From NCBI GenBank assembly GCA_011525185.1, contig WTIQ01000028.1, forward strand, positions 1-7,604: 7,604 nucleotides of DNA. Reading direction: 5' to 3'. Made by a program: the position numbers and the translations under genes. Origin of the DNA: Paracoccaceae bacterium. GTDB taxonomy: Bacteria; Pseudomonadota; Alphaproteobacteria; Rhodobacterales; Rhodobacteraceae. Below are positions 1-5,447 of the stretch, in pieces. The notes under the pieces were generated by a model, which was given only the letters and a program-made list of their open reading frames with translations, was not told the DNA's origin and ran no database searches. Numbering within the stretch: the first letter of the stretch is position 1; every line of letters starts with the position of its first letter.

Positions 1-123
1 GTAGGGATGGAAGGTGCCTTTGATGCCATGGGCAGCGGCGAAGTAGAAGAGCAATGGGCGCGAGAGCACCACTCGCTCTGGCTTGATGACATAACCGACA
101 AGCCCAAAACGCCCGCAGAGTAA
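1..123 (+). CDS. Partial gene: probable formate dehydrogenase gamma (cytochrome b) subunit, C-terminus
   Basis: The frame is open from the first base to a TAA at 121-123 and gives the last 40 residues of a protein whose start lies outside the window. The readable tail has the pattern GMEGAFDAMGSGEV, then WAREHHSLWL, then a charged end. This resembles the C-terminal cytoplasmic tail of the membrane cytochrome b subunit of respiratory formate dehydrogenases; the E. coli FdoI tail, from memory, has a similar G-x-V-x3-WAxxHHxxW pattern. In that family the subunit carries electrons from the periplasmic FeS subunit to quinone. No heme ligands or membrane helices fall inside this fragment, so the call rests on the tail motif alone. 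The next gene begins 31 bp downstream on the same strand and is probably cotranscribed. Another cytochrome b561-like membrane subunit remains possible. Confidence 0.55.
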   Translation, partial: VGMEGAFDAMGSGEVEEQWAREHHSLWLDDITDKPKTPAE

Positions 124-154
124 CATGAGAACTGGTTTGTGAAGGAGCGATAAA

Positions 155-283
155 ATGAAAGCAATGTGGATCGCCTTTGGCTTCTCAGTTGTCATTGCCT
201 TTGTTGCAGACTACGGACTGAATTTTGCTGGATATTCGACACAAGAAAAATCAACATCGTCTTCTGTGCGGCTTGACGAGTAA
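155..283 (+). CDS. Small single-helix membrane protein, 42 aa
   Basis: A short ORF starts at ATG 155 and is preceded by a strong AAGGAG at 142-147 with a 7-base spacing, which makes it a credible gene despite its size. The product begins MKAMW, has one hydrophobic helix over about residues 4-18 (IAFGFSVVIAFVA), then a polar, serine-rich tail ending SVRLDE. The shape suggests a single-pass inner-membrane protein, N-terminus inside, with its tail outside, though topology is an inference. It sits 31 bp after the putative formate dehydrogenase gamma tail on the same strand, so it may be an accessory or stabilising small subunit of that complex. I do not recognise a named family. It could also be an independent small protein with no link to the complex. 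Confidence 0.6.
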   Translation: MKAMWIAFGFSVVIAFVADYGLNFAGYSTQEKSTSSSVRLDE

Positions 284-381
284 GGCAGCCGCGGCCTGTT
301 GGTGCCGTTAGGTGCAGTGTTTTGGCTATCTTTTCTATTATGCAGAAGTTTTTAAAAGCTTGTTTTGGCAATGAGGCCTTT

Positions 382-1719
382 CTACTCGAGAGCGCTAGCC
401 TCCTTCAAATATGTGATCAAATCGCTTCGATCCGTGTCATTGATGATCTTTTGCAAAGGCATTTTTGATCCAGGCGTGACAATATGGGGCCCTTTGGAAA
501 AGAGATCCGATATGGTTTCTTCGGTCCAAATGACTTGGCTCTCTTTTAAGGCGTCAGAATAAGGGTATCCTTCTAAAGTGCCAGCTCTGCGGCCAAAGAC
601 ATTATAAAGCGAAGGTCCAGCACGAAATTTTCCGTCTGCACTGAGCGTGTGACAAATACTGCATTTGCGCAAAAATTGCTTTTCCCCGTTGCTTATCTCC
701 CGACCCTTGGCAGCAAACCGACGGGGTTGTTCGATCGTCAGGGTAAAGTTCCAAGGCGGATCACCCAGATCAAAGCGTGTGATCGCATCATCGAGCCCTC
801 CTGTAACAATACTCTGTGAGTGTGGGAGAAGCTTGAGCGCCCAAACAGGTCCAGACGCGGCTTTTACATCCACCAAGGTCTCTGCCGTCTTTGTGTCAAT
901 GAGGAGAACACGTCCCTTTGCATTTCCAAATCCGAGCAGTTGAGATGACGCATGATAATCTAGCGCCAGAACAGGAGCGTTGCTTTCTTCAAGGGAGTAC
1001 AGGGTTTCACCGTTGGAGAGGGAACGTATTACGGCCTTGCCATTCGCCGCTCCAAAGGCCACGAATCCCTGCTCTTCGTCCACGTGAAAAACATTAATCC
1101 CCCACCCATTACGGGCTAAGGTGCTCTCGTAAGACAAGCGGGAGAGGTCCCATGCTTTGATCTCTCCATCTGTCCCGGCGGAATAGAGGGAGGTCTTTGA
1201 TTGTGAGAATTGGACAGCATTCACAGGTCCTTTATGACCCGTTAACTTTGTAATACGTTCATATGTTTGCGCCGACCAGAGATAGACGCCGCCGTCCCAG
1301 CTTGATGTCGCGATGAATTGCCCATCGGGGGAAACTGTCACATCTGTTATTTTACCCTCATGCTCTAACGCTGCGATAGGCTCTGTCTCTGCCCGAGCGG
1401 ACTGCCCAGTTGCGAGATCCCAAACTAAGGCTTTGTAATCATCACCTCCTGAGACGAGTACGCGACCGTCTGGAGAGAAATCAAGCGATACAACAGCCGC
1501 ATCATGTCCAATCAGACGAGATTTAGAAACAAGAGTGTGACTGTCCCACAAAACGATAGAATAATCATAACTCGCGCTTGCCAGTGTCTCTCCGTCAGGC
1601 GAAAGGCTAAAATCCTTTACGGGACCGCCGTGCTCTACATATCTATCAAAGCTAAATGCGGACGCTGGCATGAGCACAGCGAATACAGAACAAATAACAA
1701 AGCGAAACAATTTCAACAT
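382..1719 (-). CDS. Exported WD40 propeller-cytochrome c fusion protein
   Basis: This encodes 445 residues when started at ATG 1719. That start gives a clean Sec signal peptide (MLKLFRF, hydrophobic core, cleavage likely after ASA near residue 21); an upstream in-frame ATG at 1761 would add 14 polar residues before it. Neither start has a good Shine-Dalgarno. After the signal come seven WD40-type blades at about residues 30-59, 71-101, 119-149, 161-191, 202-232 (degenerate), 246-276 and 289-317, several with SPDG turns and LWD/VWD ends, enough for a closed propeller. Residues about 338-445 form a class I cytochrome c domain: CSICH heme site at 353-357 and a GSKMP axial methionine at 420, with mitochondrial/c2-like segments GPSLYNVFG and GYPYSDALK. 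The protein should be periplasmic, with one covalent heme. The propeller may be a docking platform or sensor while the heme domain moves electrons; no partner is known. It converges on the putative formate dehydrogenase genes. Confidence 0.9.
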   Translation of the reverse strand: MLKLFRFVICSVFAVLMPASAFSFDRYVEHGGPVKDFSLSPDGETLASASYDYSIVLWDSHTLVSKSRLIGHDAAVVSLDFSPDGRVLVSGGDDYKALVWDLATGQSARAETEPIAALEHEGKITDVTVSPDGQFIATSSWDGGVYLWSAQTYERITKLTGHKGPVNAVQFSQSKTSLYSAGTDGEIKAWDLSRLSYESTLARNGWGINVFHVDEEQGFVAFGAANGKAVIRSLSNGETLYSLEESNAPVLALDYHASSQLLGFGNAKGRVLLIDTKTAETLVDVKAASGPVWALKLLPHSQSIVTGGLDDAITRFDLGDPPWNFTLTIEQPRRFAAKGREISNGEKQFLRKCSICHTLSADGKFRAGPSLYNVFGRRAGTLEGYPYSDALKESQVIWTEETISDLFSKGPHIVTPGSKMPLQKIINDTDRSDLITYLKEASALE

Positions 1720-1804
1720 AAGTGTAGAGCCAGTCGTGAGATTTTTTTGATTATAGCACATTCAAGGGCCGTTTGGTGTTAAAATAAGAGGCGTTCTCTC
1801 GGTC

Positions 1805-1810
1805 ATTATA
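1805..1810 (-). promoter_or_regulatory. Candidate -10 box for the WD40-cytochrome c gene
   Basis: The minus strand reads TATAAT here, a perfect -10 consensus, about 85 bases upstream of the preferred start codon at 1719. No good -35 match lies at 16-18 bases; the nearest partial match, TTCAGC, would need a 20-base spacer. If used, the promoter may rely on an activator, and the palindrome at 1847-1867 would be centred roughly 60 bases upstream of transcription start. Confidence 0.3.
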
Positions 1811-1831
1811 CAACCTAACTAATTGGTTAAG

Positions 1832-1900
1832 CTGAATGACCACATCGTTCTAAAGAACACTTAGAACTTGCGTTATGTGTTTACTTTTGTGGTCAGACAG
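1832..1900. repeat. Long-spaced inverted repeat (11 of 13 bp)
   Basis: The left arm CTGAATGACCACA at 1832-1844 matches the reverse complement of the right arm TGTGGTCAGACAG at 1888-1900 in 11 of 13 positions, including a perfect 8-bp core (TGACCACA/TGTGGTCA). The arms are 43 bp apart and enclose the second dyad at 1847-1867. This could be a pair of binding sites for one regulator, or the base of a structured transcript. An 8-bp match at this spacing is not very rare by chance in a region this size. Confidence 0.45.
1847..1867. promoter_or_regulatory. 21-bp palindrome, possible operator
   Basis: GTTCTAA at 1847-1853 and TTAGAAC at 1861-1867 are perfect 7-bp inverted arms with a 7-bp spacer, a size and geometry typical of a dimeric regulator site. 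An alternative overlapping dyad, GTTCT-AA-AGAAC, occupies 1847-1858, so AGAAC occurs twice, nine bases apart. The arms resemble those of the alphaproteobacterial Irr box (TTAGAA next to TTCTAA) but in the opposite order, so I do not call an Irr site. The site lies upstream of the candidate minus-strand -10 box and could regulate the WD40-cytochrome c gene. Confidence 0.4.
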
Positions 1901-2075
1901 ATGCAGAGATGATTTGCCGTTCTGGGTTATATAGCCATCCGATCAAACAGGCCGTTAAATTGCGGTTTAATAAAAAGTTCATCAATTTGTTACGCGATTG
2001 TCGTGAAGACATTATTTTGATGCCCTCACCAGCAATTTTAGGAATGTCATCATGTTTTAGTATAGCTATGCGAAG

Positions 2076-2081
2076 TATAAT
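2076..2081 (+). promoter_or_regulatory. Candidate -10 box for the small secreted protein gene
   Basis: TATAAT matches the -10 consensus exactly and lies 37 bases before the start codon at 2119, giving a short leader that contains the ribosome binding site. No good -35 element is visible at 16-18 bases upstream. The region is AT-rich, so a chance match is possible. Confidence 0.35.
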
Positions 2082-2118
2082 AATTCTAAAATTGTATTAA
2101 CTTAAAGGGGATGAACTC

Positions 2119-2328
2119 ATGAAAAGATTTTTGTCTAGTACGGCGCTTGCGGCGTCATCTTTCATCATAATGGGGGCATGGCCTGCATTTTCTGGAGGTC
2201 ATATCACGCGTACAATCGGAGAAACGGCAGCGCTCATTGCAGAGGCCAGTCTCGCAACGGATGACTTGAAAGATGGGCAAAGCGGCAACACCTACTTTCC
2301 CTATGCCGCGATGGGAGACTCACGTTAA
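2119..2328 (+). CDS. Small secreted protein of unknown function, 69 aa
   Basis: The ATG at 2119 is preceded by AAAGGGG at 2104-2110 with an 8-base spacing, a good ribosome binding site. The first residues MKRFLSSTALAASS, a hydrophobic stretch and AFSGGH form a typical Sec signal peptide with cleavage likely after residue 25 (A23-F24-S25), leaving a mature peptide of about 44 residues. That part begins GGHITRTIGETAALIAEASL and ends in a polar YFPYAAMGDSR. It has no cysteines, membrane helix or motif I recognise. The signal is of a style common in Rhodobacterales periplasmic proteins, where the usual products are longer, so this could be a short native peptide or a truncated one. A frame that stays open past the stop does not continue any obvious domain. 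It stands alone, about 170 bp before the M81 peptidase gene. Confidence 0.6.
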   Translation: MKRFLSSTALAASSFIIMGAWPAFSGGHITRTIGETAALIAEASLATDDLKDGQSGNTYFPYAAMGDSR

Positions 2329-2376
2329 AGTTGTATAGAGAAGTGTTTGTAAATAAAAGCCAGAGCTTGAGCTATG

Positions 2377-2392
2377 TGCCTACCGTTAGGCA
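2377..2392. repeat. Short hairpin TGCCTA-4-TAGGCA after the small secreted gene
   Basis: TGCCTA and TAGGCA are perfect 6-bp arms around the loop CCGT, 48 bases after the stop codon at 2328. No T-run follows (ATTGAATA), so it is not a standard intrinsic terminator. It may protect the 3' end of the small secreted gene's transcript, act as a regulator site, or be chance. Confidence 0.3.
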
Positions 2393-2455
2393 ATTGAATA
2401 CATGCTTAAAAGTTTTTATGCAGTGCTATACCTAATTTTTGCCATAAGCTTATTC

Positions 2456-2487
2456 GTAACTCAGGTTACAGTGCATTTGCGTAATGC
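2456..2487. promoter_or_regulatory. Two adjacent small dyads just before the M81 gene
   Basis: GTAAC-TCAG-GTTAC at 2456-2469 and GCATT-TGCGT-AATGC at 2473-2487 are consecutive 5-bp inverted repeats that end six bases before the ribosome binding site of the M81 gene. They could be an operator or fold into leader hairpins that affect access to the ribosome binding site. Five-bp arms with short loops are expected about once by chance in a region of this size, so the support is weak. Confidence 0.25.
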
Positions 2488-2492
2488 GTTTT

Positions 2493-2497
2493 GGGGG
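2493..2497 (+). promoter_or_regulatory. Ribosome binding site that sets the M81 start
   Basis: A run of GGGGG lies four bases before ATG 2502. It falls after an earlier in-frame ATG at 2484, which lacks any such site, so translation should start at 2502. The spacing is short but usable. Confidence 0.55.
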
Positions 2498-2501
2498 TCA
2501 C

Positions 2502-3986
2502 ATGAAAATTGCAATTGCAGGGTTCCAGCATGAAACAAATTGCTACAATCCAACTTTGACAGAGTTGGATGATTTTGTGCGCGCTGACAGTTGGCCGGAG
2601 CTTTTGAGCGGGGAGGATGTTCTGCGGGGCACCCGCAATATGAACTTGCCCATCGCAGGGTTTATCGAGGCCGCTGAAGAGGGCGATGATACGCTTTTTC
2701 CCATATTATGGTGTGCCGCCGAGCCCTCGGGATATGTGAGCGACGCGGCCTTTGAAACGATTTCTTCGCGCCTTTTAGAGGCAATTGGCACAGGTCAACA
2801 GTTTGACGCGATCTATCTTGATCTGCATGGGGCTATGGTGAGCGAAACCTATGCAGATGGCGAACGTGCTCTTCTCAGGATGCTGCGTGCCCAGGTTAGA
2901 GAGGAAATACCCATTGTCATAAGCCTTGATCTTCATGCAAACATCAGCCCAGAGCTCTTTAGCCTAACCAATGGTCTTTGCATTTTTCGCACGTACCCAC
3001 ATTTAGATATGGCGGAGACAGGGGCGCGGGCCTATCGTTTATTGAGCTATATTTTTGAACAAAAACCTCTTTATAAATCCTTTTTGCAGGTGCCGTATCT
3101 TATCCCTTTGCATGCTCAAACGACCATGACAGGCGCCGCGGCTGAGATTTATCAGACGTTGAAAAATCAGCCCGTCGTGAGTGCTGATATTGCGCTGGGG
3201 TTTTCTGCCGCGGATTTGCCCAATACAAGGGCTTCCTGTGTTGCCTATGCAAAAACTCAAGAGCAAGCAGACCAGACCTGCGATACGATCAAACGAGCAT
3301 TTGACATGTGTCAGTCTAAGTTTGATTTGACGCTCCTAAACGTTGAAGATGCGGCGGCAATGACGCTCGCGCATGCCAAGCCCAAGCCACTTGTCTTTGC
3401 AGATGTTCAAGACAACGCTGGGGGAGGTGCCTATTCAAACACGGTTCATCTCTTAAAGGCGGTGTATCAACACCAATGCGACAGTGTTTTGATGGGGCTG
3501 TTTTGTTTTCCAAAACTTGCGGCTGAGGCGCATACTCTTGGCGTTGGAGGTCGATTTGAGGTCACTATGGATGCAACGGAATTGGACAGGAATGGTGGTT
3601 GCTTTGTCGCTGAGGGCCAAGTGATTGCGCTTAGTGACGGGTATTTCCCCTATTCTGGTGAGGTCTATGGGGGCGGCATGGCGACAATGGGGGCAAGCGC
3701 TGCCCTGCGTTTTGTGACAGATAAGGGATGGATTGATGTGGTGATTACTTCAATCAAGGCACAGTGCCTTGATCTGGCGCAATTTACCCATTTGGGGCTC
3801 ATCCCAGAGCAGTACAAAGCGATTTGCGTAAAAAGTACGGTACATTTCCGCGCTGCCTTTGAACCGATTGCCGATCGGGTTTATTCTGTATCCGCCCCAG
3901 GATTACTGCCCTGTGATCTGAGCCAAATTACCTATCGTAATTTGGCCCCAGAGGTGCGCGTTTTAGATGGCGCTAATTCAGTTTGA
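2502..3986 (+). CDS. M81 family metallopeptidase (MlrC-like)
   Basis: This is a full-length 494-residue member of the M81/MlrC family (usual length about 480-510), named after the microcystinase C that hydrolyses linearised microcystin peptides. The start at 2502 gives the family's typical opening MKIAIAGFQHETN; the ATG at 2484 adds six odd residues. The N-terminal catalytic domain spans about residues 1-290 and carries DLHGAM (H109), DLHAN (D143, H145) and YPHLD (H167). The spacings between these (34, 2 and 22) equal those I recall for the MlrC zinc ligands H150, D184, H186 and H208; E11 in HETN may be the further glutamate. The MlrC C-terminal domain follows, with DNAGGGA at 304-310. No signal peptide is seen, so it is cytoplasmic. 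The substrate is unknown; most relatives are not microcystin enzymes and probably act on small peptides or amides. It is monocistronic, and its last 14 bp overlap the convergent reductase gene. Confidence 0.92.
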   Translation: MKIAIAGFQHETNCYNPTLTELDDFVRADSWPELLSGEDVLRGTRNMNLPIAGFIEAAEEGDDTLFPILWCAAEPSGYVSDAAFETISSRLLEAIGTGQQFDAIYLDLHGAMVSETYADGERALLRMLRAQVREEIPIVISLDLHANISPELFSLTNGLCIFRTYPHLDMAETGARAYRLLSYIFEQKPLYKSFLQVPYLIPLHAQTTMTGAAAEIYQTLKNQPVVSADIALGFSAADLPNTRASCVAYAKTQEQADQTCDTIKRAFDMCQSKFDLTLLNVEDAAAMTLAHAKPKPLVFADVQDNAGGGAYSNTVHLLKAVYQHQCDSVLMGLFCFPKLAAEAHTLGVGGRFEVTMDATELDRNGGCFVAEGQVIALSDGYFPYSGEVYGGGMATMGASAALRFVTDKGWIDVVITSIKAQCLDLAQFTHLGLIPEQYKAICVKSTVHFRAAFEPIADRVYSVSAPGLLPCDLSQITYRNLAPEVRVLDGANSV

Positions 3987-5001
3987 CAATCAGTTTGCCA
4001 AAGTTTTTCCCTTCTAAGAGGCCCATAAAGGCGCGTGGTGCATTTTCCAGTCCCTCGACAATATCCTCTTGAAAGCTGATCTTGCCAGCTTGGACAAGGG
4101 GGGCGACTGAGGTCAGAAATTTACCAAAACGGTCCCAATGGTTTGAAATGATAAACCCGTTCACAGACATTTGTTTGACCAGAATGCTCCGCCACATCTT
4201 AGGCAGACGGTCACTTGTCCCGCCTGCATGTTCGCCCAAGGCTCCCTCATTATACCAACTAATCATCCCACATATGGGAATGCGTCCAAATTGGTTCATC
4301 AGGGGCAGCACAGCATCCAAGGTTTTTCCAGCAATATTTTCGAAATATATGTCAACGCCATCGGGGCAGAGCTCTTGCAGAGCTGCCTTAAGAGCGCGTC
4401 CATCCTCGTAATCGCGGTGATTGAGACAATGATCAAATCCAAATGTATCCACTGCCAGAGCACATTTATCATTCCCTCCGGCAATTCCTATCGCTCTGAG
4501 ACCCTGCGCTTTGGCCAGTTGTCCAACCATCGAACCAACAGGACCTGTTGCCGCTCCGACAACCAAGGTCTCCCCCGCTTTTGGACGGCCCAGTTCATGA
4601 AAGCCATACCATCCGGTAAAGCCTGGCATGCCCAAGACCCCTAAAGAGGTTGTCAGCGGGGCCATGTCGGGATCGACTTTACGTAATTGCGTGTCTGGCT
4701 TACAGCCGTGAGTTGCCCAGCCGAATTGACCAAAGGCAAAATCTCCCACGGCGAATTTTTCTGAGTTTGAGGCAATCACGCGCCCAACTCCTGTGCCTTC
4801 CATTGTGTCGCCAAGGGCCACTGGAGCGGCATAGGATTTGGCGTCATCCATTCGCCCCCGCATGTATGGATCAAGCGACATGTAATGCAGCTCTACCAAA
4901 ACTTCACCCGCTTGTGGGTTAGGGGTATCTACTGTTTCAAGACGAAAATCGGAGTCCTTGGGCGCGCCAATGGGGCGACTTGCAAGTGCGATCCTTTGCA
5001 T
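3973..5001 (-). CDS. NADP-dependent enone reductase, PTGR/CurA-type medium-chain reductase
   Basis: This 342-residue protein belongs to the zinc-free medium-chain dehydrogenase/reductase group that contains prostaglandin/leukotriene B4 reductase and E. coli CurA. Those enzymes use NADPH to reduce the double bond of alpha,beta-unsaturated ketones and aldehydes. Diagnostic segments are SLDPYMRGRM (42-51), the substrate-side GMPGFTGWYG (124-133), the nucleotide-binding GAATGPVGS (149-157), the IAGGNDKC segment (173-180) with a lysine typical of NADPH preference, and YFENIAG (219-225). No structural zinc cysteine cluster is present. It is the last gene of the operon: its ATG at 5001 is two bases after the thioesterase stop, with an AGAGGA ribosome site inside that gene. 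The 3' end overlaps the convergent M81 gene by 14 bp. In context it probably reduces an enone or enoyl intermediate of the pathway; the true substrate is not visible. Confidence 0.9.
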   Translation of the reverse strand: MQRIALASRPIGAPKDSDFRLETVDTPNPQAGEVLVELHYMSLDPYMRGRMDDAKSYAAPVALGDTMEGTGVGRVIASNSEKFAVGDFAFGQFGWATHGCKPDTQLRKVDPDMAPLTTSLGVLGMPGFTGWYGFHELGRPKAGETLVVGAATGPVGSMVGQLAKAQGLRAIGIAGGNDKCALAVDTFGFDHCLNHRDYEDGRALKAALQELCPDGVDIYFENIAGKTLDAVLPLMNQFGRIPICGMISWYNEGALGEHAGGTSDRLPKMWRSILVKQMSVNGFIISNHWDRFGKFLTSVAPLVQAGKISFQEDIVEGLENAPRAFMGLLEGKNFGKLIVKLN

Positions 5002-5003
5002 GG

Positions 5004-5447
5004 CTAAACGGTCCTCTTTGTTGTGTTGAGATTGATTTGATTGGTTCGATGTTTGAAGACAGCCGTGCCTGTTGCGACCAAAAGCCCCGTGTCATCGGTG
5101 ACACGACCTTCGGCAAAGCTGGTCTTGCGCCCCCCACCTGTGCGCCGTCCTTCTGCATAGAGGCAGCGGCCCTCACTTTGGGCAAGATATTGAACGTTCA
5201 AACTCAGCGTTGCGACAAATTTCGGGTGTGCAGGGTCATCCGTATAACAACAACTATACCCCATTACAGTATCAAGAAGGGTGGCATGCAGTCCCCCGTG
5301 CGGGATGCCATATCGGTTCATCAAAAACGGCTCTAGCGGTATTTCAAGGCGACAGAAATCGCTCTGCCACTCAGTAATTTTAAAGCCAAGATGGGCTTGA
5401 AACGGATAGGGCACTTCTTGGGCGAGGGTTTTGTTTTCATCGCTCAT
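5004..5447 (-). CDS. PaaI-type hotdog-fold thioesterase
   Basis: This 147-residue protein has the size and layout of the PaaI/hotdog-13 acyl-CoA thioesterases, small cytoplasmic enzymes that hydrolyse acyl- or aryl-CoA and often act as relief valves that free trapped CoA. The core motif NRYGIPHGGLHATLLD (44-59) contains N44, H50-G51-G52 and the likely catalytic D59. The strand pattern FVATLSLNVQYL (77-88), the later FAEGRVTDDTG and a C-terminal VATGTAVF strand fit the fold. Its start overlaps the kinase stop by four bases (5444-5447), an ATGA-type coupling, with only a weak AAGG upstream. The reductase gene follows two bases after its stop. It probably releases the CoA product or an overloaded intermediate of this operon's pathway. 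The acyl group cannot be read from the sequence. Confidence 0.88.
   Translation of the reverse strand: MSDENKTLAQEVPYPFQAHLGFKITEWQSDFCRLEIPLEPFLMNRYGIPHGGLHATLLDTVMGYSCCYTDDPAHPKFVATLSLNVQYLAQSEGRCLYAEGRRTGGGRKTSFAEGRVTDDTGLLVATGTAVFKHRTNQINLNTTKRTV

Larger units (their letters stand above)
1762..2118. other. Divergent intergenic region with nested dyads, no convincing gene
   Basis: This AT-rich stretch of about 357 bp separates the minus-strand WD40-cytochrome c gene from the plus-strand small secreted protein, so it must hold both promoters. Candidate -10 boxes are present in both directions. Two nested inverted repeats lie around 1832-1900. A further short dyad, TTAAA-6-TTTAA, occurs near 1954-1969. 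An open frame at 1909-2100 has no ribosome binding site and no recognisable protein character, and I treat it as non-coding. A small RNA is possible but I cannot show one. Confidence 0.6.

Noticed and set aside
346..366. AAGTTTTTAAAAGCTT near-palindrome followed by GTTTT, considered as a terminator between the convergent genes
   Set aside because: The stem is all AT apart from its ends and has no real loop or GC-rich base; AT-rich sequence gives such matches easily. No better hairpin with a T-run was found between 284 and 381.
1504..1782. 92-codon plus-strand frame antisense to the WD40-cytochrome c start
   Set aside because: It is a shadow of the WD40 gene's signal peptide and first two blades; the translation looks random.
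1847..1867. Irr (iron control element) or Fur-type box
   Set aside because: The arms are TTCTAA then TTAGAA, the reverse of the Irr-box order, and the 7-bp spacer does not fit; no Fur-like pattern is present.
1909..2100. 63-codon plus-strand open frame in the divergent intergenic region
   Set aside because: There is no ribosome binding site before the ATG, the translation has no recognisable domain or signal, and the candidate promoter for the next gene lies inside it.
4171..4644. 157-codon plus-strand frame antisense to the reductase gene
   Set aside because: The opposite strand encodes a clear, full-length reductase with all family motifs; the antisense translation has no family character and no ribosome site.
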